Positions 43,051 through 50,930 of a DNA stretch of 64,000 nucleotides are shown here, piece after piece (within the stretch, counting starts at the first letter, position 1; every line of letters begins with the position of its first letter). The DNA is from Hyphomicrobiales bacterium (lineage in GTDB: Bacteria; Pseudomonadota; Alphaproteobacteria; Rhizobiales; Beijerinckiaceae): the NCBI GenBank assembly GCA_930633525.1, contig CAKNFP010000001.1, positions 3,140,001-3,204,000 of the forward strand, read 5' to 3'. The notes under the pieces are model-generated. The model saw only the letters and a program-made list of their open reading frames with translations. It made no database searches and was not told where the DNA came from. The position numbers and the translations under genes were made by a program.

Positions 43051-44265
43051 TTATTCCACAAGCCTGTCACGGTGGAACAGCGTCGGAAACAGGCGGGTCC
43101 ACATCGCCGCGATGGCAATGGTACCGAGGCCGCCGATCGCGACCGCCGGAACAGCGCCAATGAGGGCCGCGAGCGTGCCGGACTCGAATTCGCCGAGCTG
43201 GTTCGAGGCACCGATGAAGACCGTGTTCACGGCAGCAACCCGGCCACGCATGGTGTCTGGCGTATCGGCCTGGACGAGCGTCTGGCGAACGAACACACTG
43301 ATCATGTCCGCGGCGCCCAGGATGACCAGCGCACCCAGCGACAGATAGAAGTTCGTCGACAAGCCGAAAACGATGGTCGCCAACCCGAACAGGATGACGG
43401 CACCGAACATGCGCTTGCCGGCGTTGCGTGCGATCGGGCGATGCGCCAGCAACAGCGCCATCGCAGCCGCTCCCACCGCTGGCGCACTCCGCAGAAGCCC
43501 GAGGCCCGCCGGACCTATATGCAGGATATCGCTGGCATAGATGGGCAGGAGCGCTGTCGCGCCGCCGAGCAGCACGCCGAAGAGATCGAGCGTGATGGCG
43601 CCGAAGAGCACCGGCTTGCCGCGGATGAAGGTCAATCCGGCAATGAGCGTCGACCAGTTGACCTTCGGCGGTGGAACCTTCTCCGCCCGCAGACGGATCA
43701 GCGTGACGGCAACGGCTGCCGCCAGGAAGAGCAGGGCCGCGCCCCCAAAAGCGACATGGGCGCCCGCGATATACATGAGGCCGCCGATTGCCGGGCCGGC
43801 GATGACCGCGACCTGGCCGATCGACGAACTCCAGGCGATGGCCTGCCCGAACAGCGACCGGGGCACGAGGTTCGGGACGAAGGCCTGGCTGGCCGGCTGA
43901 TAGAAGGCCCGCGCCACCCCCATCAGGACTACAAGCGCATAGAGCGGCCAAACCTCCGGCGGCTGCCAGATGGCGAAGAGGGCGAGACCGACACAGATGA
44001 GCGTGTTCAACGCGAAACAGGCCATCATGATGAGCCGGCGGTCGACCCGATCGGCCACATGGCCGGTCACCAGCACGAGGCTGATCACAGGGAGGAAGGC
44101 GGCAAGGCCCACGAGCCCGAGCGCCATCGCGCTTCCCGTCAGGTCATAGACCAGCCAGCCGACGGCGATATCGGTGATCTGCTGCGCGATCGAGACGCAG
44201 AAGCGCGCGCTGAGGAAAAGAGAGAAATCCCTCTCCCGGAAGATGCGCCAACTGGAGGACGCCAT
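43051..44265 (-). CDS. MFS transporter
   Basis: A 404-residue major facilitator with about 11-12 helices, of the MFS_3/enterobactin-exporter-like (EntS) type. Marks include FLSARFCVSIAQQITDIAVGWLVYDLTGSAMALGLVG at the N-terminus and the loop GHVADRVDRRLIMM, equivalent to the G-x-x-aD-R-x-G-R-R motif A. The substrate is unknown. It lies 19 bp after the aldo/keto reductase gene on the same strand and ends about 60 bp before the riboswitch of the cobalt operon. Confidence 0.88.
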   Translation of the reverse strand: MASSSWRIFRERDFSLFLSARFCVSIAQQITDIAVGWLVYDLTGSAMALGLVGLAAFLPVISLVLVTGHVADRVDRRLIMMACFALNTLICVGLALFAIWQPPEVWPLYALVVLMGVARAFYQPASQAFVPNLVPRSLFGQAIAWSSSIGQVAVIAGPAIGGLMYIAGAHVAFGGAALLFLAAAVAVTLIRLRAEKVPPPKVNWSTLIAGLTFIRGKPVLFGAITLDLFGVLLGGATALLPIYASDILHIGPAGLGLLRSAPAVGAAAMALLLAHRPIARNAGKRMFGAVILFGLATIVFGLSTNFYLSLGALVILGAADMISVFVRQTLVQADTPDTMRGRVAAVNTVFIGASNQLGEFESGTLAALIGAVPAVAIGGLGTIAIAAMWTRLFPTLFHRDRLVE

Positions 44266-44284
44266 GGACGGTGTGCGGCTCCCC

Positions 44285-45229
44285 TCAGGCTGGCGTGCCG
44301 GTGATGCGATCGATCTCGGCCAGGTCCTCCGCCGTGAGACGCCAGCCGGCGGCCTCGATATTGGCCTCCACCTGTTCCGGCTTGGTGGCACCGGCGATCA
44401 CGCTCGCGACCAGCGGCCGCGCCACCAGCCAACTGAAAGCGAGCTCGAGCAGGCTATGGCCGCGCGCCTCGGCGAAGCCGCGCAGGCCCTCGACGACGTC
44501 CCAGTTCCGATCGTTGAAATAGCGATCGGCATAGCGCTGCTCAGCGAAGCGCGTGCCGGCGGGCGCGGCCTCGCCACGCTTGTACTTGCCCGTGAGCAGG
44601 CCGCTCGCCAGCGGGAAGAACGGCAGCAGGCCGAAGCCATAGCGGGACGCGGCCGGCACCAGTTCCCGCTCGATGCCGCGTTCCACGAGGCTGTACTCGT
44701 CCTGAACGGAGGCGAAGCCGTTGATGCCGAGCTCACGCGCCGCGAAATGCGCCTCGACAACCTGCCAGCCCGGCAGGTTGGAGCAGCCGATATAGCGAAC
44801 CTTGCCGTCGCGGATGAGATCGTCGAGGGCGCGCAAGGTTTCCTCGATCGGCGTCAGCGGATCGGGGCGATGCAACTGATAAAGGTCGAGCCAGTCCGTC
44901 TTGAGGCGCTTCAGGCTGGCCTCGACGGCGGACATGACATAGCGGCGCGATCCGCCCTTGAGCACATCCACATCGTCCATCGCCATGCCGAATTTGGTGG
45001 CGAGGACGATGTCCTTGCGGCGCGGCCCAAGGACTTCCCCGAGCTGGTTTTCTGACCCGCCGCGGTTGCCATAGATGTCGGCCGTGTCGAACAGGGTGAT
45101 GCCCGCGTCGATCGCCTTGTGCACGACGCGGCGCGTGGCCTCCACATCGAGCCGGCCGCCGAAGTTATTGCAGCCTAGGCCCACCACCGAGACGCGCAGG
45201 CCCGACCGGCCGAGATTGCGGAATTCCAT
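44285..45229 (-). CDS. aldo/keto reductase
   Basis: A 314-residue NADPH-dependent TIM-barrel reductase of the YajO/voltage-channel beta-like class. The catalytic tetrad is visible: DTADIYGNRGGSENQLGEVLG (Asp and Tyr), VLATKFGM (Lys) and DLYQLHRPDP (His), with the coenzyme-binding VIAGATKPEQVEANIEA near the C-terminus. Substrate unknown. ATG 45229 starts at the conserved MEFRNLGRSGLRVSVVGLGCNNFG. It is probably co-transcribed with the MFS gene 19 bp downstream. Confidence 0.93.
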   Translation of the reverse strand: MEFRNLGRSGLRVSVVGLGCNNFGGRLDVEATRRVVHKAIDAGITLFDTADIYGNRGGSENQLGEVLGPRRKDIVLATKFGMAMDDVDVLKGGSRRYVMSAVEASLKRLKTDWLDLYQLHRPDPLTPIEETLRALDDLIRDGKVRYIGCSNLPGWQVVEAHFAARELGINGFASVQDEYSLVERGIERELVPAASRYGFGLLPFFPLASGLLTGKYKRGEAAPAGTRFAEQRYADRYFNDRNWDVVEGLRGFAEARGHSLLELAFSWLVARPLVASVIAGATKPEQVEANIEAAGWRLTAEDLAEIDRITGTPA

Positions 45230-45350
45230 GGCATTTCCCCGCGATTGACCCGAAGCCCTTGATCACACGCGCCTTGGCGATGCCCAGGGTCCTTGCCCGC
45301 GATTGTGACGGAACACGCTCTGAAGTGTTATGCAAATTGCGAATACGAGC

Positions 45351-46331
45351 TCACGCGGCTACCGCACGGCGCAGCTTGCCACTCATCATCCACATCACGG
45401 TCAGCATCACCGCCACGCCGGCGACCATTCCGGAGAGGCGATTGACCGGGGCCAGGATGCTGTCGGGCGGGCCAGCTCCCGTCACGAGCGTGATCATGAA
45501 GGCAATACCGATCTGCGTGCCGACATAGGCGTGCTTATGCGGGCTGAGGTGCAGACGAGACGCCAGGAAGATGCCTGACACGAGCGCGACGGCCCACCAC
45601 AGGAAATCGGCGGCATCGATCAGGATGACGATGAGGCCGAGGCAGCCGCCGAGGATGCATCCCACCATCCGCTGCGCACCGCGCAGGCGTGATGCGCCGA
45701 GATCCTGGCTCACTACGACGAGGCTCGTCACGATGACCTGCGGCAGGCTCGGCAGATCGAACCAGTTCCAGAGGAGCGCGATGACGACCGCCGCGATGCC
45801 GGCGGACAAGCCCTGCTCCAACGCGGCCTCGCGAGTGACGGCCACCGGTGCCGGTTGAAGGCTGATGGGTCCGCTGGCCGAGAAGCCCCAGGCGAGCACG
45901 GTCGCGACCATGACGCCGATGGAGATCTCGTAGAAGCGCGTCCAGGCAAAGATGTAGAGGCTCGTCGGATCGCTCATGCTGCTCGTGACGAGCAGCATCA
46001 CGCTCGCGGCCCCGAGAATCCACGCATAGCCGAAGCGGCTGCGAAAACGCCCATAGGTGCCGATCGCGGAGGCCAGGAACAACGCCGCCGCCTGCGCGAA
46101 GGGCAACCCCTCCATCGCGACGGCCGCGAAATAGCCGACGACACAGCCGACGGCAGTTCCGACAAGCCTGAGCACAGCCTTCGTCACGAGCGCTGATGTG
46201 TCGATATTGGAGACGATGAAGGCCGTGATGGTCGCCCAGAAGGGTTGTTCCAGCCCCGCCGCGATGGCGGCCAGCGTCGCGATCAGGCATGCAGCGGCTG
46301 TCACGAGACTTTGGCGGGAGATCGCGTCCAT
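45351..46331 (-). CDS. FUSC family aromatic-acid exporter-like protein
   Basis: A 326-residue membrane protein of the FUSC/aromatic acid exporter family (AaeB/YccS-like) with two sets of helices and a FWATITAFIVSNIDTSALVTKAVLRLVGTAVGCVVG N-terminus. It is only the membrane half, shorter than AaeB. Paired with the HlyD-type adaptor encoded 11 bp upstream, it likely forms an efflux pump for aromatic carboxylates or drugs. No outer-membrane factor is encoded nearby. Confidence 0.85.
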   Translation of the reverse strand: MDAISRQSLVTAAACLIATLAAIAAGLEQPFWATITAFIVSNIDTSALVTKAVLRLVGTAVGCVVGYFAAVAMEGLPFAQAAALFLASAIGTYGRFRSRFGYAWILGAASVMLLVTSSMSDPTSLYIFAWTRFYEISIGVMVATVLAWGFSASGPISLQPAPVAVTREAALEQGLSAGIAAVVIALLWNWFDLPSLPQVIVTSLVVVSQDLGASRLRGAQRMVGCILGGCLGLIVILIDAADFLWWAVALVSGIFLASRLHLSPHKHAYVGTQIGIAFMITLVTGAGPPDSILAPVNRLSGMVAGVAVMLTVMWMMSGKLRRAVAA

Positions 46332-46342
46332 CCGCCCGCCCC

Positions 46343-47323
46343 TCAGAAGATGACGAGAACGCGCGCGTCGGCACCCAGGTAGAAGCCGAGATCCGCTGGC
46401 CAGGTTTCGAGCGCGATATCGACGGGGAAGCGACGTGGCAGGCGCACCCAGTCAGTCGTCGGATCGACATAAGGCAGTGTGAGCGGCGCGGTCGGCGAAC
46501 GCGCAACGCCCGGCGCCACGCTGGTCACCCGACCGGCGTGCACGACCCATGGCTGGGAGCCCAGCGTGAGCCACACCCGCTGACCTGGCCGCAGACGCGC
46601 CAGATGCCGCTCCGACAGGTTCGCCACGACCCGTCGCCTGTTGTCGGTGACGACAGTCAGCACCTGGTTGCCGACCTGGAGATAGTCCCCGACACGCGCC
46701 GTGAAGGGGGCGACGCGCCCGGCATCCGGCGCGATCACCGCCGTCTTGCTGAGCTGATAGCGCGCACGATTGAGGGTGGCCTGCGCCTGCTGCACGCTCG
46801 CGGCATTCACGGCAATCGTCTGGCGGGCCACATCCACATCGGCGCCGGCCGCGGCCGCGCGCGCCGTCGCGATCGCAAGGTCACGAGTCGCGTCATCGAT
46901 GGCCTGGCCGGAGGCGAACTCGGAGCGCGCGAGGCTGCTGACCCGGTTATAGGTCTCCCGCGCCGCCGTCTCGCTCGCCTGGGCGGAGGCGAGGTCCGCC
47001 TGGGATGCGGTCAAACGGTCCCGCGAGAGAGCAAGTGTTGCCTCGGCATTGGCGAACGCCGCCGTACTCTCGTCCACGGCGAGCTGATACGGCGTTGGGT
47101 CGATCGTGAAAAGCGGGGCACCCTTGGCGACGACCTGGTTTTCATGCACGTCCAGCCGGGCGATCGGTCCCTCGATTTCTGCCGAGAGGGTCACGGTGTC
47201 GCTGTTGACATAGGCATCGCCCGTATAGGCGAAGAAAACGACCGATAGCTCATAGAGCAGAAACAAGGCGAGACAGCCGCCCAGCACCGTCGATGCCGGC
47301 CTCTTCATCAACCAATCGATCAT
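46343..47323 (-). CDS. HlyD/EmrA-type membrane fusion protein
   Basis: A 326-residue periplasmic adaptor: one N-terminal anchor helix (about 13-33), a biotinyl-lipoyl half-motif DAYVNSDTVTLSAEIEGPIARLDVHENQVV, a coiled-coil hairpin (about residues 80-180), and the second half TAVIAPDAGRVAPFTARVGDYLQVG. This is the AaeA/EmrA layout. It works with the FUSC protein encoded 11 bp downstream, bridging to an outer-membrane channel encoded elsewhere. Confidence 0.9.
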   Translation of the reverse strand: MIDWLMKRPASTVLGGCLALFLLYELSVVFFAYTGDAYVNSDTVTLSAEIEGPIARLDVHENQVVAKGAPLFTIDPTPYQLAVDESTAAFANAEATLALSRDRLTASQADLASAQASETAARETYNRVSSLARSEFASGQAIDDATRDLAIATARAAAAGADVDVARQTIAVNAASVQQAQATLNRARYQLSKTAVIAPDAGRVAPFTARVGDYLQVGNQVLTVVTDNRRRVVANLSERHLARLRPGQRVWLTLGSQPWVVHAGRVTSVAPGVARSPTAPLTLPYVDPTTDWVRLPRRFPVDIALETWPADLGFYLGADARVLVIF

Positions 47324-47478
47324 CGGTGAACCTGCTCAAGATCAGCAGTTTCGCTTATGTCATCGCGTCGTTCGGTAAGCAATGCATTGGCCGCACGTGC
47401 AGCATCCGATCACGACGGCGATGCGATGAGGCCACAGTCGCCCCGGAACACCGTGCGGTCCAGGTGAGGGTCTCCGGC

Positions 47479-48717
47479 TCAACGCACCAGGATGGCGCGA
47501 AAATCGTTGACGTTCGTGAGTGTCGGACCCGTCACGACGAGCCGATCAAGGGCGGAGAAAGCCGAATAGGCATCGTTATTGGCAAGATGCGCCACGAGAT
47601 CGATCCCTCCGGCGCTGGCCTCGGCGATCAGATCCGCATCGACGATAGCCCCGGCATTGTCCTCGGAGCCGTCGATACCGTCAGTATCGCAGGCGATCGC
47701 CGCGACACCGGGCACCGACTGGGAGGCCAGCGCGAAGGCCAGCAGGAACTCGGCATTGCGCCCGCCCCGGCCCTTACCGCGCACGGTCACCGTGGTCTCG
47801 CCGCCCGAGAGCAGCACGCAGGGACGCTTTGCCGGCTCATCATGTTCGGCGACCGACCTTGCGATACCGGCGAGCACCGTCGCCACCTCGCGCGCCTCTC
47901 CCTCCAGCGCATCGCCGAGAATGAGCGGCGTCAGGCCGAATTCCCTCGCCTTCGCCGCCGCCGCCTCCAGGGCCATATAGGGCGTCGCCAACATATGCAT
48001 GGGCGCCGGCGCCGGCACATCCTTGATCACATTGGCACGGATAGCGGCTTCGATAGGCGCGGGAACGGCGATCTCGTAACGCTTCAGGATCGCGAGCGCG
48101 GCTTCCGCGTCCGAAGCCTCCGGCACGGTTGGGCCTGAACCGATGCTACGCGGCTCGTCCCCCGGAACGTCCGAGATAAGATAGGTAACGAGCCGGGCCG
48201 GCGCGGCGGCAGCGGCCAACCGCCCGCCCTTGATGGCGGAGAGCGCCTTGCGCACCTGGTTCATCGCGCCGATGGGCGCGCCTGATTTCAGCAGGGCCTT
48301 GTTGACAGCCTGCTTGTCGGCCAGCGTCACCCCTTCTGCCGGCAGGGTGAGCAAGGCCGAGGCACCACCGGACATCAGGCAGATCACGAGATCGTCCGGA
48401 CCAGCGGACTGCGCCAGCGCCAGGATGCGGGCCGCCGCCGCCATGCCCGCCTCGTCCGGCACCGGATGAGCGGCCTCGACCACTTCGATAGTGCGCGTCG
48501 CCATGCCGTGGCCGTAGCGCGTGACGACGAGGCCCTCGCAAGCGCCCGGCCATTCCGCCTCGAAGGCCGCCGCCATCCGCGCGGCCCCCTTGCCGGCGCC
48601 GATGACGATGGTGCGTCCCTTGGGAGCCTCGGGCAGACGTCCAGCGAATTTGCCGTCGGGGTAAGCCGCCGCGAGCGCGGCATCGAACAACGCCCTCAAG
48701 ATCGCCTTGTCGTCCAA
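47479..48717 (-). CDS. glycerate 2-kinase (MOFRL/GckA-TtuD type)
   Basis: A DUF4147/MOFRL-family enzyme that phosphorylates D-glycerate to 2-phosphoglycerate; older annotations call it hydroxypyruvate reductase TtuD. The 412-residue protein has the N-terminal KGRTIVIGAGKGAARMAAAFE, the GGASALLTLPAEGVTL loop and the MOFRL signature CVLLSGGETTVTVRGKGRGGRNAEFLLAFAL near residue 320. Start: TTG 48717 with GGAGG upstream; a GTG at 48729 overlaps that site and is possible. It is downstream of the XRE-cupin gene, with a palindrome between them. Confidence 0.88.
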   Translation of the reverse strand: MDDKAILRALFDAALAAAYPDGKFAGRLPEAPKGRTIVIGAGKGAARMAAAFEAEWPGACEGLVVTRYGHGMATRTIEVVEAAHPVPDEAGMAAAARILALAQSAGPDDLVICLMSGGASALLTLPAEGVTLADKQAVNKALLKSGAPIGAMNQVRKALSAIKGGRLAAAAAPARLVTYLISDVPGDEPRSIGSGPTVPEASDAEAALAILKRYEIAVPAPIEAAIRANVIKDVPAPAPMHMLATPYMALEAAAAKAREFGLTPLILGDALEGEAREVATVLAGIARSVAEHDEPAKRPCVLLSGGETTVTVRGKGRGGRNAEFLLAFALASQSVPGVAAIACDTDGIDGSEDNAGAIVDADLIAEASAGGIDLVAHLANNDAYSAFSALDRLVVTGPTLTNVNDFRAILVR

Positions 48718-48881
48718 AGTACCCTCCACCCTATCCGTTCCGTCGATCCGCCGACCTTTTCGCCCACATGGACCGCAAGTGCACATGGACCGCAAGTGAC
48801 ATCGATCGCAACTGCCGTGGCAGGGCAAGCCTTTTTGCGCTGACCGGGGCACGCCGGATGCACGGCTGGGCCGGTCGCCGC

Positions 48882-48899
48882 GCTTAATATTTTAAGCAA
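48882..48899. promoter_or_regulatory. candidate operator upstream of glycerate kinase
   Basis: The AT-rich palindrome GCTTAATATTTTAAGC (48882-48897; arms GCTTAA/TTAAGC, four-base loop) stands out in GC-rich DNA. Its right part ATTTTAAGCAA (48889-48899) recurs exactly, on the other strand, at 49539-49549 in the region between the XRE-cupin gene and gabT. It is a likely protein-binding site, perhaps for that regulator. Confidence 0.5.
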
Positions 48900-48923
48900 G
48901 CGCCCCATGGGACGCCGGCCACC

Positions 48924-49499
48924 TCACAGATAAGGCGGGGTGCAGGCGCTCACGACTTCGCAAGGCTCCTTGCCGATATTGCGGAAGCGATGGGGAATGC
49001 GGCTGTCGAACAGATAAGCCTCGCCAGCCTTCAGACGCCGGACCTGATCGCCGACGGTCAGCTCGATCTCGCCGGAGATGACCACGCCGCCCTCACGCGA
49101 GGGATGCTCCAGCATCGTCGGTCCGGTGTCGGCACCTGGCTCGTAGCGCTCGTGCAGAATCTGCAGGTCATGCGCGCGGGCGTCGCCGACCTGGCGGAAA
49201 GCCATGCGCCCGGCCGCCCCGCGCCCGCGCGGGACGACACGGGAGGTGAGATCGGTCAGCTCGCTCGCCGCGAAGAAGATCTTGTCGTTGGTGGCCTGAT
49301 CCTCGTTGAAAAACTCCGACATGGTGGTGGGAATGCCACCGAGAATCTTGCGCAGCGACGCCACGGACGGGCTGTTGCGGTTGCGCTCGATCATCGAGAT
49401 CAACCCATGCGTCACACCCGCGCGTTCCGCGAGATCACGCTGCGACAGCCCCGCCGCGGCCCTCAGCTCGCGCAGCCGCGCACCGACGTCAAACTCCAT
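48924..49499 (-). CDS. XRE-family regulator with C-terminal cupin (PuuR-like)
   Basis: A 191-residue regulator. An N-terminal helix-turn-helix (residues about 7-60: LRELRAAAGLSQRDLAERAGVTHGLISMIERNRNSPS) is joined to a C-terminal cupin (EHPSREGGVVISGEIELTVGDQVRRLKAGEAYLFDSRIPHRFRN). This is the PuuR-type layout common near polyamine, GABA and amino-acid catabolic genes. It is divergent from gabT with a 129-bp AT-rich intergenic region, and upstream of glycerate kinase on the same strand, so it may control both sides. The ligand is unknown. Confidence 0.92.
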   Translation of the reverse strand: MEFDVGARLRELRAAAGLSQRDLAERAGVTHGLISMIERNRNSPSVASLRKILGGIPTTMSEFFNEDQATNDKIFFAASELTDLTSRVVPRGRGAAGRMAFRQVGDARAHDLQILHERYEPGADTGPTMLEHPSREGGVVISGEIELTVGDQVRRLKAGEAYLFDSRIPHRFRNIGKEPCEVVSACTPPYL

Positions 49500-49628
49500 C
49501 CATCCAGCTCCGACATGTTGCGGACTATTTTATCCATATTGCTTAAAATTCTGCGCAAGATTATCGTCCGCTCGACCGATAGGCTGACCTTCGCGCAGGG
49601 ACGCGGGTGGCGCATTTTCTGGGAGACG
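49500..49628. promoter_or_regulatory. divergent promoter region XRE-cupin / gabT with candidate operator
   Basis: An AT-rich 129-bp gap. TTGCTTAAAAT (49539-49549) is the reverse complement of ATTTTAAGCAA found at 48889-48899; nearby ATTTTATCC and GCGCAAGATTATCG add further dyad character. This is a probable binding site of the flanking regulator and location of both promoters; exact boxes cannot be called. Confidence 0.5.
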
Positions 49629-50930
49629 ATGGCGATGAATGCAACAACTCAGTTGGCGGAGCGGCACAAGAACGCCGTGGCACGCGGCGTGGCCACCAAG
49701 TCGATCTATGTGGCGCGCGCTCAAAATGCGGAGTTGTGGGACGTCGACGGCAAGCGCTACATCGATTTCGCGGCCGGCATCGCGGTGGTCAACACCGGCC
49801 ACTGCCACCCCCGGGTCATCGCCGCCGTCACCGAGCAGGCTCAGGTCTTCACGCATACCTGTTTCCATGTCGCTCCCTATGAGAGCTACGTCAGCCTCGC
49901 CGAGCGGCTCAACGCGCTGGCACCCGGGGATTTCGCGAAGAAGACCATGCTCGTCACCACCGGTGCCGAAGCCGTCGAGAACGCCGTCAAGATCGCCCGC
50001 AACGCCACCGGCCGCCCGGCCGTCATCGCCTTCGGCGGCGCGTTCCACGGCCGCACGCTGCTCGGCATGGCGCTCACCGGCAAGGTCGTGCCCTACAAGA
50101 AGGGCTTCGGCCCGTTCCCGGCCGACGTCTTCCACGCGCCCTTCCCGAAGACCTACCACGGCATCGACACGGCGCAGGCCATCGCCGGGCTGAAGAGCCT
50201 GTTCCTGACGGATGTCGACCCGGCGCGGGTCGCCGCCATCATCGTCGAGCCGGTGCAAGGCGAAGGCGGCTTCTATGTCGCGCCCTTCGATTTCCTGCGC
50301 GAGGTCCGCAAGGTCTGCGACGAGCATGGCATCCTCATGATCATCGATGAGATCCAGACCGGTATTGCCCGCACGGGCAAGCTCTTCGCGGCCGAGCACG
50401 CGGGCGTCGCGGCCGACATCGTGACCATGGCCAAGGGCCTCGCCGGCGGCTTCCCGCTGTCGGCCGTCACAGGCCGCGCCGAGATCATGGACGCGGCTGC
50501 CCCCGGCGGGCTTGGCGGCACTTATGGCGGCAGCCCCATCGGCGTCGCCGCCGCCCATGCGGTACTCGACGTGGTCGAGGAGGAGAACCTGACCGGCCGC
50601 GCGGCCGAGATCGGCGAGATCATGCGCGACCACCTGACCGCGATGGCAAAGCGCAATGAATTCGCTTGCATCGGCGACGTGCGCGGTCTCGGCGCCATGA
50701 CGGCGTTCGAGATTGTGAAGGACCGGGCGACGCGCGCGCCCGACGCGGCCTTGACGAGCGCGCTCATCACCCGCGCGCAGGACAAGGGCCTCATCCTCCT
50801 GTCCTGCGGGCCGGATGCCAATGTCGTGCGCTTGCTTGCACCGCTCACCACGCCCGTGGCACAGGTAAAGGAAGGTCTCGCCATTCTGGAGGCCGCCCTC
50901 GCCGAACTCGTGACCGAGAGCCAGAACTGA
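49629..50930 (+). CDS. gabT: 4-aminobutyrate aminotransferase-type class III transaminase (GabT)
   Basis: A PLP transaminase of the GabT group, probably converting GABA or a similar omega-amino compound with 2-oxoglutarate to the semialdehyde and glutamate. The 433-residue protein has FAAGIAVVNTGHCHPRV near residue 47, VTTGAEAVENAVKIAR, AFHGRTLLGMALTGK, IIDEIQTGIARTG with Asp240, and the Schiff-base Lys269 in VTMAKGLAGGFPLSAV. Two in-frame ATGs (49629, 49635) follow GGGAG. Its TGA overlaps the ATG of the next gene (TGATG), so translation is coupled. Confidence 0.9.
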   Translation: MAMNATTQLAERHKNAVARGVATKSIYVARAQNAELWDVDGKRYIDFAAGIAVVNTGHCHPRVIAAVTEQAQVFTHTCFHVAPYESYVSLAERLNALAPGDFAKKTMLVTTGAEAVENAVKIARNATGRPAVIAFGGAFHGRTLLGMALTGKVVPYKKGFGPFPADVFHAPFPKTYHGIDTAQAIAGLKSLFLTDVDPARVAAIIVEPVQGEGGFYVAPFDFLREVRKVCDEHGILMIIDEIQTGIARTGKLFAAEHAGVAADIVTMAKGLAGGFPLSAVTGRAEIMDAAAPGGLGGTYGGSPIGVAAAHAVLDVVEEENLTGRAAEIGEIMRDHLTAMAKRNEFACIGDVRGLGAMTAFEIVKDRATRAPDAALTSALITRAQDKGLILLSCGPDANVVRLLAPLTTPVAQVKEGLAILEAALAELVTESQN

